DNA of 64,000 bases from positions 1-64,000 of the IMG/VR virus record IMGVR_UViG_3300005537_000023; one strand, 5' to 3'. Under the pieces are notes generated by a model. It searched no databases. It was given only the letters and a program-made list of their open reading frames with translations, and was not told where the DNA came from. The DNA is from a virus. The stretch's first letter is position 1, and each line of letters starts with the position of its first letter. Of this stretch, positions 38,400 through 47,078 are shown in pieces. The translations under genes and the position numbers were made by a program.

Positions 38400-39540
38400 G
38401 TACGACACCGACGACGCCGATCCCCTCGTGGACGCGCCCGCCCTCACAGCGCCCCCACCGCCGAAGTCCTACGAGTGCACCGCGTGCCTCCGCCGCGTTG
38501 CCGCGCGCGTCACCCGCTGTCCTTGCTGCAACCAGATCGCAACGTGGCAGCCGTCCGACGAGCCGCCCGAGGTGCGCAAATTCAAGCTCGCGCGCCCGGC
38601 GCCGCAACCGTCCTTTTTCGGCCGTGGCCTCTCCCACGTCCCCGCCGGCCTCGTGTCCGCGTGGATGTCGGGCGGCCCGAAGGTGGACGCACGCATCTCG
38701 CTGCCGGGCGCAGGGGCGAAAGAGGCCGAGAGGGAAGGGCCGGCGAAGGCGCGTCCGCGGCTGCTCGCCAACGTGGAGTACGAGAAGCGCGATCGATTCA
38801 CCACCGGCATCATCCCCGTGGACATCGCCTTCGGTGGCAAAGACGATCCGGGCATTCCCATCGGCGCCTCGTACATGCTCGCGAGTCCGCCCAACGCAGG
38901 GAAGTCCTCGATCGCCCTTCGCATCTGCGCCGCGATCGCCCAGCGCTACGGCGTGCCCGTCCTCTACGTCACCACGCCGGACGAGATGGGCGTAGACATG
39001 GTGGCCGAGTACGCGCGCGAAAGAGGCATCTGGCGCGAGTACCCATCGGCGGCGCGCTTCCTCCAGGTGGCGGTGGCCGAGACGGTGGAGGAGTCGATCG
39101 CGCTGGTCGACGAGGTGGATGCGCCCTTCTACGTCCTCGATTCCACCAACGGCGGGCTCACGACGAGCAACCCCACCGTCAGCGGGAGCAAGGATTCGAT
39201 CCTGCTCTACATCTCGAAGCTGCACGCGCACCGCTGCGGCAGGAAGATCGCGAAGTGGAAGGAAGCGCCGGGGCGCACCGGCCTCATCCTCGCGCACGGC
39301 ACGAAAGACGGGGACATGTCCGGGCCACTCGCCGCGCGCCACAACGTGGACGGTACCTTCCTGCTCGAATACTTCGACCCCGCGACGGGCTGGGCGCTGG
39401 AGCCGCGCGCGCGCAAGGAATGGGTGCGCCTGATCCAAGAGAAGTCGCGCGTATCCCCACCGCCGCCGCAAGGGCTTCTCCTCGCCTTCTACACGGACCA
39501 GAAGCGCGGCCCCGTGCCCGCGCAGCCATCCACCGAATGA
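38377..39540 (+). CDS. RadA/KaiC-like ATPase with zinc ribbon, 387 aa
   Basis: GTG 38377. Residues 34-51 are a zinc ribbon (YECTACLRR ... CPCCNQ), as in RadA. The RecA-like core starts near 140: TGIIPVDIAFGG, IGASYMLASPPNAGKSSIA with a relaxed P-loop (SPPNAGKS at 170-177), VPVLYVTTPDEMG, and APFYVLDSTNGG as Walker B. It ends in a Pro-rich tail. RadA-like proteins unwind or pump DNA in recombination. It is the only P-loop ATPase visible in the particle module, so a packaging role is a possibility beside DNA repair. Confidence 0.78.
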   Translation: MAAPIPPEYDTDDADPLVDAPALTAPPPPKSYECTACLRRVAARVTRCPCCNQIATWQPSDEPPEVRKFKLARPAPQPSFFGRGLSHVPAGLVSAWMSGGPKVDARISLPGAGAKEAEREGPAKARPRLLANVEYEKRDRFTTGIIPVDIAFGGKDDPGIPIGASYMLASPPNAGKSSIALRICAAIAQRYGVPVLYVTTPDEMGVDMVAEYARERGIWREYPSAARFLQVAVAETVEESIALVDEVDAPFYVLDSTNGGLTTSNPTVSGSKDSILLYISKLHAHRCGRKIAKWKEAPGRTGLILAHGTKDGDMSGPLAARHNVDGTFLLEYFDPATGWALEPRARKEWVRLIQEKSRVSPPPPQGLLLAFYTDQKRGPVPAQPSTE

Positions 39541-39649
39541 CGGCGTGAGGGCGAGTGACGGCAAGTCCTCGCCGTGGTTGCGCATGCCGCAGCGGTAGGC
39601 TTCACCTCAGCGCAAAGCCCCGCGTGGGTGCGCGAGGAGAGTCAAGCCG

Positions 39650-41647
39650 ATGGCGCTGGTGAATACGGCAAACAACCCCAACGGTGTCCTTGGCCTCGGC
39701 CAGTCCGCAGCGATGGATCAGTACGTCACCTTCGGCGGGCGTACGCTGCCGCCGGACGAAAACGCGATCCTCGCCTCGTTCAACTCGCTTACCGGCGTGG
39801 TGGCCACCGTTGCCCCGCTGCTCCCTCTCTCCCCCGCTGGCAACGACGGCGCCTCCATCACCGCCGCACTCCAGTCCGGCGACGTCGTCCTCCAGCAGGG
39901 CGCCACGTACAACATTCAGACGGCAATCAACCTCAATGGCCTGACGGATCGTACGCTCGATCTGAACGGCGCGAAGCTCGTCGGAAAGTTCAGCGGCGTC
40001 CTCACGGTGGCGAACTCCGTCATCTTCGGCCAGGCAGTCAACGCGGCGCTGGCCCCGACAACCTGCAACGGCACGCCCGTGGTCGGATCGAACCAGCTTG
40101 TTGTTACGCTTGCTGCTGGAATCGTTGCGGGCAACTCGATCAAGGTGGTTTCGGCCGCGTCCGCAAACCTCGTTGCTGTCTACCGAGTGACGTTGGTGGT
40201 GGCGAACACACTCACTCTCGACCGGCCGATCCTACTGCCGTTTGCGAACCTCGACGTTGTTACGCTCTTGCAGTCGGTCCCGACGAGGCTCGTCATCATC
40301 GGTCGCGGCGCGGTCATCACGGGCGACTCGTTCGCCGCGATCGACATCCTGCACGCATACCAGTGCTCGGTTGTAGGGCCGATCTATGCGGACGTCGAGG
40401 GTGGCCACGGCCCCCTGCGCGGCTTCGCACTCGACATCGGCTCGTTCTCGTCGTCAATGTCGCAGACCTACGTCGACGGATACGACCACTCGTCTAACAC
40501 GGACTTCCCGGACTTCGGCGTGGCGATGCTAGGTACCGAGCAGTGCTCGGTCATGGATAGCCGCGCCGGACACTGCAACGTGGCCGGCCTCATCTGCCTC
40601 GACGGCTACCAGTCGCGCATGTCCCGGTGCGACGGCTACTCGTGCAACACCGCGCTTGCGTCTGCGGCGGCGTTCGGCACGCAAGCTGTCGCGGCGACGA
40701 CGCAGGGGTGCGAGGACTGCGAGTTCGATTCGATCTCTGGAAGCCAGTCCGTCTTCGGCGTCGCGGTAACGAATGCGACGCGGTGCACGTGGCGCAACGT
40801 CAGATCGATCGGATGTACGACGAGAAACCTCGACGTTGGAGGCGGCGCTACGGCATGCATGGACTGTGTGTTCGATGGAGTGTCCGTCGGCATAGGGACC
40901 CCTACGACCGCGTCGATTCTCGTCAGCGCTACGGTCGTGAGGCCGTCGTTCTTCAACGTTCGTTTCAGCGGCGTCCTTGGCACGGCGGCATGCATGTCTC
41001 TAGGCTGTCCTGGCGCTCTGAGAGGACTGATTGCGATCTCTTCAAACACTACGACCGGCACCGTCCTAGTGACGTCTGGCGCCGCAGACGACGACACAGT
41101 CATCTCGGACGTCAGAATCACGCTGAAAGCGTCGGCAGCAAACACGATCGGTGTCAACGTTCAGAACAGCGCCGGAAGAGTTTTCATCAGAAACGCTCTG
41201 ATCGCACTCGGCGTAGCGAGCGACGTCGGTATCTTCCAGAACGGTATCTGCGTCGTGGAGATGGACGACGTGACCGTGTCGAATCCGAACGCCGTCGCGA
41301 CAACCGTGGGGTTCATCGCGAACGGCGCGACATCCGTCACGAGGCGCAAGGGCAGGATCAACATGTCCGCCACCGCTACTCCGTTCACGCTCGTGCAGTC
41401 GGACGTGGGAACGTTCACCACGAATGGCGCGGTGGCAGTAACGGTGCCGTTCAAGGATATCCCAGACGTCACCGGCGGAGGCGTGGCGCCGGTGAGTTTG
41501 ACGGGCGCCAAGGTGAATACGTGGATGATCGCGGCAGCTGGCACGCCCGCACCTGATCAGACGATCGTTATCACGCTCGCCACTGGGTTTACGTCCACCG
41601 GGAAGAACCTAGATACGTCCGTCCGCGGATACAAGGTTATGGACTGA
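39650..41647 (+). CDS. Spike protein with beta-helix, 665 aa
   Basis: GAGGAGAG precedes ATG 39650. N-terminal residues 22-60 (YVTFGGRTLPPDENAILASFNSL) are an anchor shared with the 41998 protein. Then GDVVLQQGATYNIQTAINLNG and TLDLNGAKLVGKF start a right-handed beta-helix with short repeating strands to about residue 540, and a separate C-terminal domain (KVNTWMIAAAGTPAPDQTIVITL). Typical of phage receptor-binding or depolymerase spikes; whether it has enzyme activity is not evident. Confidence 0.75.
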   Translation: MALVNTANNPNGVLGLGQSAAMDQYVTFGGRTLPPDENAILASFNSLTGVVATVAPLLPLSPAGNDGASITAALQSGDVVLQQGATYNIQTAINLNGLTDRTLDLNGAKLVGKFSGVLTVANSVIFGQAVNAALAPTTCNGTPVVGSNQLVVTLAAGIVAGNSIKVVSAASANLVAVYRVTLVVANTLTLDRPILLPFANLDVVTLLQSVPTRLVIIGRGAVITGDSFAAIDILHAYQCSVVGPIYADVEGGHGPLRGFALDIGSFSSSMSQTYVDGYDHSSNTDFPDFGVAMLGTEQCSVMDSRAGHCNVAGLICLDGYQSRMSRCDGYSCNTALASAAAFGTQAVAATTQGCEDCEFDSISGSQSVFGVAVTNATRCTWRNVRSIGCTTRNLDVGGGATACMDCVFDGVSVGIGTPTTASILVSATVVRPSFFNVRFSGVLGTAACMSLGCPGALRGLIAISSNTTTGTVLVTSGAADDDTVISDVRITLKASAANTIGVNVQNSAGRVFIRNALIALGVASDVGIFQNGICVVEMDDVTVSNPNAVATTVGFIANGATSVTRRKGRINMSATATPFTLVQSDVGTFTTNGAVAVTVPFKDIPDVTGGGVAPVSLTGAKVNTWMIAAAGTPAPDQTIVITLATGFTSTGKNLDTSVRGYKVMD

Positions 41648-41669
41648 GAGAGAAAACGCAGGCCGCAGC

Positions 41670-42008
41670 ATGTCTACCAAAACAGATCACGGAGATCACG
41701 AGCGAGGAACGTTCGTGCACCCTTGCGACAACAACTCGTACAGGTACCCGTCCAGCATCGAGTCCGAGCATCACGTTGGGTTTGACGGAAGGCCAATATA
41801 CTCCAAGGCTCAGAGAGGCGCGCTCAAGCTTGTGAGTGATCTACCAGTGACCTCGACAGATGACGAACACGTCCCGTCGTTCGTTGGCCATGAGAGACAT
41901 TACTATCTTGATACAACTGTATCAGTAAATGAGTCAGTCGTACACGCAGAACCTCTGACTGATGCGCAAGACGCGCAAGACGCAGAGAGTAAGAATGGCG
42001 CTGCGTAA
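41670..42008 (+). CDS. Hypothetical protein, 112 aa
   Basis: Clearly less GC-rich than the genes around it, with AT-rich codons. Acidic and polar, no motif (HPCDNNSYRYPSSIES). Its end overlaps the start of the next spike gene by 11 bases. Together they look like one recently acquired cassette. Possibly a spike chaperone, by position only. Confidence 0.6.
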   Translation: MSTKTDHGDHERGTFVHPCDNNSYRYPSSIESEHHVGFDGRPIYSKAQRGALKLVSDLPVTSTDDEHVPSFVGHERHYYLDTTVSVNESVVHAEPLTDAQDAQDAESKNGAA

Positions 42009-43917
42009 CAATGGAATTGACGCCAGCGGCGTGATAGGGCTCATATCTGTTGCGTCATTTGATGACTACCAAACGTCTGGTAGTAGGACTCTTCCTGGCG
42101 ATGAGTCGGCAATTGTAAAAACAATTGACAGCATTTCGTCAGTTCTAAATACGGTAGTTCCTGCATCTGGAGTCAGGACCATGTGGTTTGGTGACTCCAT
42201 CACCGGACTAGGAGGTACCGGAGCGGCCGTGTCCGCTAGGGACCAGTTCTGGACAGACTCTAGGTCTAGAGGTCTAGACGTTCGTGCGTTCGCTCGTACG
42301 TATCAGGGAACCGTCGGGGAGCCTCACCCATACGAGCCATGGTCGGACGGAAACAGCGGATACATGATCGAGGATCTCACCGCCCTCATGGGCGGTGCGC
42401 CAACCATCACCGCTCCGTCTCCTCTCACGAAGAACTTCATCGGCCTGAACGGCCAGCCGGACCTGATCGTACTCGGAGCAGGAACAAACAACATTGACAC
42501 GTCTGGCGATTCGGCCGCGACGTGCGAAACGAAGCTGACGACGCTGCTTGCGCAGATCACCGCGACGTGCCCGAACGCGCGCGTCATCGTCACGACGATC
42601 CCGAGTTTCTATTCGCCCGCGACGCCCTCCGGCGGGATCGCGGCGGCGAATGCGAGCGTCGCTGCGTACAACGCATGGATTCTCGCCAACGTCCCCGGAC
42701 TCAGCCCTCTCTATTCGGTAGTTGATCCTACGCCGCAATGGTCCAACGATACGGCGTACCCACCGGACGGGACACACCTCACGGAGGAGGGGGCGGCAGC
42801 CAGGGGCAGGTCCGTCACGGACGAGGCTGCCAGGCTATTCTCTGGCAGACGAGGCCCGGTATCCCCGAGGCCGTTCAAACCTCGCTCTCAGCAGGCATCC
42901 GTCCGGCTGCCGACCGCAGGCACTAGCAAGATACAGACGAATGCGCCGGATGCTGGATGGATTTTGCCCGCGGCAAGCTTCGCTGTCGGTGCGCGCATCC
43001 AGATACTCGGACTCAGTGCTGGGGTAGACAACTACGTTTTTTCGTCCTGTCCCGTCGGAGGCAACGGGCCGGCTAACGGGTTCTCAGTCACGATCGACGC
43101 GTCGGTAAGTCCGCCCAAGTGGACTATCTATCTGAAAGGTATCGCGGGCGCCGCTGCCTCGTTCGCTGCTCCAGTCGTGGCCGATCTTCCAATATGGCTG
43201 TCCTGGCACGTGGATGACGTAGCGCGCACGATCACTCTCTGGATCGCTATGCCGCACAGCCTGTCTGTCGCCGGCTCCGTGTACGTGTGCGCATGCGTTG
43301 GCGGCGCGACAGGGATAGCGGCGTTCTCACAAGGAGATCCTAACCCTCTCTTCAACATCGGCACAGACAGCACTGGCGTTCGTGGTGGCCCAGCCATGAT
43401 CGTGGACAACGTCTGGATGGCGAGCGGAAAGAACCTGCCAGGTGTTTTCTCTTTCCGGCCTGCGTTCGAGGCGTGGGTATACGACGGTACGGACATTCCA
43501 GGAGTGACTGCGTCTCTACACTGCGCGGAGGGTACAGGAGCCGTCGTCGCCAGCGGAAGCGGAGGCCAGTCAGCGACGATAGCCACTGGAGACTGGAGCG
43601 CTTCGGGTGAAGTGTCGTGGCCGAGCGACGAGAACGGGGATGCCACTCCTACCGCGTGGACTACGGTAGACATGAACGACGCTAATCAAGTCCTTCCGTC
43701 ATCTTCGTTCAACGCCACGACGATTGAGCTGACGGGTCCAATGACGGGGGACCACACGATTACTCTACCAAGAAGGAAGGGGAGGATCGTAACTCTAAAT
43801 AATAAGACGATCGGTGGACACAACACCCCAGGGATTGGACTTACTGGAGTAAGCGCCGGGGGCTCTCCTGGCATATCCAGGGTGTACTGGGACGGAGTGA
43901 ACTTCGTGCCTGCCTAA
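41998..43917 (+). CDS. Spike protein with SGNH/GDSL esterase domain, 639 aa
   Basis: Residues 25-57 share the anchor of the 39650 spike (RTLPGDESAIVKTIDSI). Then an SGNH hydrolase: TMWFGDSITG with Ser68, DLIVLGAGTNN as the N block, and DGTHLTEEG as the Asp-His block. The following 350 residues are beta-sandwich like, with a lectin-type look (PAWMASGKN region). It would deacetylate a host surface glycan. Codon use is AT-richer than the neighbours, as in the previous gene, suggesting transfer as a host-range cassette. Confidence 0.8.
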   Translation, partial: ALRNNGIDASGVIGLISVASFDDYQTSGSRTLPGDESAIVKTIDSISSVLNTVVPASGVRTMWFGDSITGLGGTGAAVSARDQFWTDSRSRGLDVRAFARTYQGTVGEPHPYEPWSDGNSGYMIEDLTALMGGAPTITAPSPLTKNFIGLNGQPDLIVLGAGTNNIDTSGDSAATCETKLTTLLAQITATCPNARVIVTTIPSFYSPATPSGGIAAANASVAAYNAWILANVPGLSPLYSVVDPTPQWSNDTAYPPDGTHLTEEGAAARGRSVTDEAARLFSGRRGPVSPRPFKPRSQQASVRLPTAGTSKIQTNAPDAGWILPAASFAVGARIQILGLSAGVDNYVFSSCPVGGNGPANGFSVTIDASVSPPKWTIYLKGIAGAAASFAAPVVADLPIWLSWHVDDVARTITLWIAMPHSLSVAGSVYVCACVGGATGIAAFSQGDPNPLFNIGTDSTGVRGGPAMIVDNVWMASGKNLPGVFSFRPAFEAWVYDGTDIPGVTASLHCAEGTGAVVASGSGGQSATIATGDWSASGEVSWPSDENGDATPTAWTTVDMNDANQVLPSSSFNATTIELTGPMTGDHTITLPRRKGRIVTLNNKTIGGHNTPGIGLTGVSAGGSPGISRVYWDGVNFVPA

Positions 43918-43924
43918 TCAAGAT

Positions 43925-44560
43925 TCACCACCAATTCACCGCCGTCCCCACCGTCGGACACTGCGCCACATCCGATCCCGCCTGCGCATACCTCCCCGCC
44001 ACCGTCCCTCCCCAGCACCACGTAGCCGTCCGCGAGTCCCCTGGCGGCGTGATGAATAGGCGCGAGACGCAGTTAGCATCCCCGCTCGCCGCCGGCGTCA
44101 CCGACACGCCATCGCATCGCACTGGCGTCTGCGGCCCCCACGTCCACGTCACGGGCGTGGTGGCGATCGCGTGATCCATCTGCTCGGCCACGAGGGCGGC
44201 GCTGTACGTGCCCGGATCGTCTGCGTTGCCAGTGGGCAGGCATGAGTTGAAGTCCACTGCCTCGCCGATTGGGCAGTGATGCGCATACGGCCCCTCGCAC
44301 GGCGTGGCGTCGTAACCGATCGCGCCGCCATCCTCGCTCGCCACGGCGTCCACGGTGCCCCCCGGCGCCGAATCCTCCCCCGCCACCCCACCCGCATCCT
44401 CCCCCGCCGTCTCCCCCTGCTTCGCCTCGGCCACGTCGAAGCTGGCGCCGCTGCACCCAGCCAGCATCCACACGGCGGCGATGAAGGCGACGGCGCCGCA
44501 GAGGAAGGCGAGGAGGCGGCAGAGGACGTGTTTCCACAAGGCCAATGGATGCGGCAACAT
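43925..44560 (-). CDS. Lipoprotein, 211 aa
   Basis: Signal peptide ending LAGCSGAS, a good lipobox (LAGC), so Cys near residue 29 would be lipidated. The mature part starts with a long acidic Gly/Ala linker (GETAGEDAGGVAGED) and has a Cys-rich globular end with CEGPYAHHCPIG, CLPTG, and CVSRLF. The many cysteines suggest disulfides in the periplasm. Possibly superinfection exclusion or a host-surface moron gene. Last gene of the minus operon; the convergent spike gene ends 7 bp away. Confidence 0.65.
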   Translation of the reverse strand: MLPHPLALWKHVLCRLLAFLCGAVAFIAAVWMLAGCSGASFDVAEAKQGETAGEDAGGVAGEDSAPGGTVDAVASEDGGAIGYDATPCEGPYAHHCPIGEAVDFNSCLPTGNADDPGTYSAALVAEQMDHAIATTPVTWTWGPQTPVRCDGVSVTPAASGDANCVSRLFITPPGDSRTATWCWGGTVAGRYAQAGSDVAQCPTVGTAVNWW

Positions 44561-44562
44561 GG

Positions 44563-44877
44563 CTATTCCTCCACCGTCTCCACGAAAATCTCCGCCGCTT
44601 CGAGGGCGTTGCAGGCAAGAGAGGTGATGCGCTTGCGGGCGCCCTCCGCAGTAATGTCGTCCTCGCCGAGGCCGTCCAGATCGCGCGGCGACATCCGCTG
44701 CACGAAAATCTCCCACGCCTTGGCGTTGAGTCGGGCCTCGCGGGCCTTGGACGCCTGCGCGGCGTCGGCCTCGGCGCGCTCCTTCTTCCAAGCCGCCTCT
44801 GCCTTTTCGTACTCGGCCTGCGCTTCCGGCGTGCGGTTGGATGGCGTGGGCGGCACCGGCGGGACGGGGCGGGACAT
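44563..44877 (-). CDS. Helical protein, 104 aa
   Basis: Pro-rich head, then one long charged helix (EAQAEYEKAEAAWKKERAEADAAQ) and a second helix near the C-terminus. Overlaps the upstream gene by one base. Unknown function. Confidence 0.55.
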   Translation of the reverse strand: MSRPVPPVPPTPSNRTPEAQAEYEKAEAAWKKERAEADAAQASKAREARLNAKAWEIFVQRMSPRDLDGLGEDDITAEGARKRITSLACNALEAAEIFVETVEE

Positions 44878-45767
44878 TATTCACCTCCGTGCGCCGCGAG
44901 CTTGGCGCGCGTGATCGACGTCTGCTTCGTGCTCTTGTACTCTCCGTGGCCCTTGATCGTCGCCGCCACGATGCGGAGCCGGTCGCCCTTGTCAAAGCCG
45001 TGGTAGTGGCCGTCTTCCTCCCAGAATCCGATGCCGCTCGTCGTGCCCCACACGAGGATTTCCCCCGTGCCAACCACCGCGAAGTTGGCGAGGCGCTTGA
45101 TGCCGTAGGCGGACTCGAAAACCGGGCCGCCGAGGTAGATGACGTCCAGGTTGCGGACGCGCGCGCCGACGCCGCCGAAGTGCGAGGACACCGGAAGAGA
45201 CGCCGTAAGCCAGGCCTCGCCGAGGATGTCCACCTCGGCATCCGTGAGGCCATCACGCTGGCCCTCGGTGAGGGCGGCCACGATCACCTTGACACGCGAG
45301 GCGGTCCATTCGCTCGTACGCGCGTCGGCGAGGACAACCGCGCACGCGTGAAGCGTCAGCGCGTGGTCAATCACGTTGGCGGCGGCTACCTTGGCGCGCA
45401 ACTCCGATTCCGCGCGCTCCCGCGCCTCACGCTCCGGGCGCGCGGCCTCCCACAGCGATCGCTCGTACGCACGCTTCGCCGCCTTCTCCTCGCGGCGCAT
45501 GGACGCGATAAGCTCCGTGTCGCCCGTCTTCTGGACGCAATCGCAGCCCACCTTGAAGGCCACGCCATCCGTGCTGGTGATGGTGTACGAGTGACGGATG
45601 GACGTCCCGCAGACGTCGCACGAGCCGCCGGCCTTGGTGTAGCCGTCCGGGCCAACCCAAACCAACTCCTGATAGCCGGTGCAGCGGTAGGGCGCGCGCC
45701 CGAAGCCGGCACGCTCGAAAGGATGCACCCAGGTAGACGCGGCTGCTTCCATCTCCACACCCTCCAT
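44877..45767 (-). CDS. Phage zinc-finger protein, 296 aa
   Basis: Residues 15-85 have the run GFGRAPYRCTGYQE, CDVCGTSIRHSYTI and VGCDCVQKTGD, a treble-clef-like zinc site seen in a conserved phage family (PYxCxG ... CxxCGTxI ... SxDGxxFxVGCDCV). A long helical middle follows, and the last 90 residues are beta-rich. Function of the family is not known to me. The RBS is unclear; ATG 45767 is used. Confidence 0.65.
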   Translation of the reverse strand: MEGVEMEAAASTWVHPFERAGFGRAPYRCTGYQELVWVGPDGYTKAGGSCDVCGTSIRHSYTITSTDGVAFKVGCDCVQKTGDTELIASMRREEKAAKRAYERSLWEAARPEREARERAESELRAKVAAANVIDHALTLHACAVVLADARTSEWTASRVKVIVAALTEGQRDGLTDAEVDILGEAWLTASLPVSSHFGGVGARVRNLDVIYLGGPVFESAYGIKRLANFAVVGTGEILVWGTTSGIGFWEEDGHYHGFDKGDRLRIVAATIKGHGEYKSTKQTSITRAKLAAHGGE

Positions 45768-45786
45768 TCGCCCTGTCAGACGGGGC

Positions 45787-45822
45787 TTGCCGGGTAGTAT
45801 TCACCGTGGTAACTGTACCGCC
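45787..45822 (+). promoter_or_regulatory. Predicted leaderless promoter
   Basis: TTGCCG at 45787-45792, 17-bp spacer, TAACTG at 45810-45815, and ATG 45823 exactly 36 bp after the first base of the -35 box. No ribosome site precedes the start. The boxes match consensus poorly on their own; the repeated 36-bp spacing (also at 3070, 32672 and 34204) is the main argument. Confidence 0.45.
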
Positions 45823-46053
45823 ATGGCAGCGAAAAACAAGACGAAACCGAAGCACCCCGGTGGACGTCCGTGCAAGAATCCGAGCGGTGAGCCAGCAGAT
45901 TCGGTAGTTTACGTGTACGTGACGCGTGCGCAGTACGAGGATTTCTGCCAACGCGCCGTCGAGGCGAAGGTGAGCCTAAGCACGTGGGGCGCACTGGCCA
46001 TGATGGCGACGCCTGCGCGAGCGGGGCTGGCGTACGGGCGGCGGAGCCGGTGA
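45823..46053 (+). CDS. Small basic protein, possibly ribbon-helix-helix, 76 aa
   Basis: Lysine/proline-rich head (KNKTKPKHPGGRPCKNP), then SVVYVYVTRAQYEDFCQRAVEAKVSLSTW, which fits a strand followed by two helices. It may regulate its own promoter. Overlaps the next gene start (GTGA at 46050). Confidence 0.55.
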   Translation: MAAKNKTKPKHPGGRPCKNPSGEPADSVVYVYVTRAQYEDFCQRAVEAKVSLSTWGALAMMATPARAGLAYGRRSR

Positions 46054-46602
46054 TCTGGCTCCTCTCAAACCGCGCCGACGACGAGGTGCGCCGCAACCTC
46101 GCCGATCACCACTACAACCGCCAGTCCCCGGGCGCGAAAAACTTCGTCCCGCCCGGCCGATGCCTCGTCCTGCGCACGCCTGCCGCCGATGCATTTTGGG
46201 TGACGTCGTGGCCCTTCGCTGAGTACGTAAAGCATCGCTGGGGGGGGGGCTTGGGTATGCAGCGCCTTCCGCAACGAAAGTCCTCACCTGTCCAGCGCCA
46301 TGATCGAGGAGGCGCTTCGTTGCACGCTCGCCAAGTGGCCCGAGCCGCCGCGGGTGCCCACGTGGATCGTCATCGCGCGGCATCGGCACTGGACGGAGAT
46401 CGTGCGGGACGAGTGCGCGTTGGTGACCTTCGTGGACGAGGACAAGACGCGGAGGAAGCGCGACCCGGGCCGTTGCTATCGGCGCGCGGGCTTCGAGGAA
46501 GCAGGGCGGACGAAAGCGGGCCTACTCGCCCTCGTGATTCGTACGGCGCGGCTCCCGTCGGCGCGCGCAGCTGGCACGATGCAGACGGCGCTACCCTTCT
46601 AA
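46050..46602 (+). pseudogene. GNAT-like phage protein broken at a G10 tract
   Basis: GTG 46050 overlaps the previous stop. The first frame reads WLLSNRADDEVRRNLADHHYNRQ, then FWVTSWPFAEYVKHRW before a run of ten G (46240-46249). A frame shifted by one base then continues as AWVCSAFRNESPHLSSAMIEEAL and VDEDKTRRKRDPGRCYRRAGFEEAG. Nine G would join them as KHRWGGAWVCSAFRN, which fits a phage/bacterial family I remember. The C-terminal part has the CYRRAGF signature of GNAT acetyltransferases. Likely phase variation, slippage or sequence error. Confidence 0.75.
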
Positions 46603-47078
46603 AACCTCTCCGCCTCCGCCTGCTCCGCCGCGCAGGGGTCTGGGTGGAGGACATGAAAGCCCCACCGATCGCCCGAGTCGTCCACGTCGTACGCCGACAT
46701 GACGAGGCGATATCTGGCATGCTCGTTGTGCACGTCCGCTGGCCTGCGTCCGTCGAATGCCACCTCGTAGACGCCGCGCTCCGGGTACGGCCTGGAGATG
46801 ATCTCAAACGCCTCCGTGAAGTCGTTGCGCGGGTGATCGCTCTGCCCGTCTCGCGTGCGCGTGACATCCCAGTCCGCGACGCAACAGAAAGCCCACATAC
46901 GGCGCGTCTGCTCCAACCGCCATTCCAGGTCCGGGTCCGCGTCTTCCTCGAAGGGCGCCATCACCAGCGAGGCAAACTCCGCCCATCCGCACCGCTTCAA
47001 CGGGATGTCGCCGTACCACTTGCCGAGGTAGAAGAGGCGGCGATGCTTGCGGTCAACCAACATGGATTCAACGCCCAT
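46599..47078 (-). CDS. Hypothetical protein, 159 aa
   Basis: Start at ATG 47078 (MGVESMLVDRKHRRLFYLG). Trp-rich and soluble (KRCGWAEFASLV, WAFCCVADWDVTRTRDG). From memory the pattern LVDRxHxxxFxLGKWYG occurs in host and phage proteins of unknown function. Shares its last four bases with the end of the preceding convergent gene. Confidence 0.6.
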   Translation of the reverse strand: MGVESMLVDRKHRRLFYLGKWYGDIPLKRCGWAEFASLVMAPFEEDADPDLEWRLEQTRRMWAFCCVADWDVTRTRDGQSDHPRNDFTEAFEIISRPYPERGVYEVAFDGRRPADVHNEHARYRLVMSAYDVDDSGDRWGFHVLHPDPCAAEQAEAERF

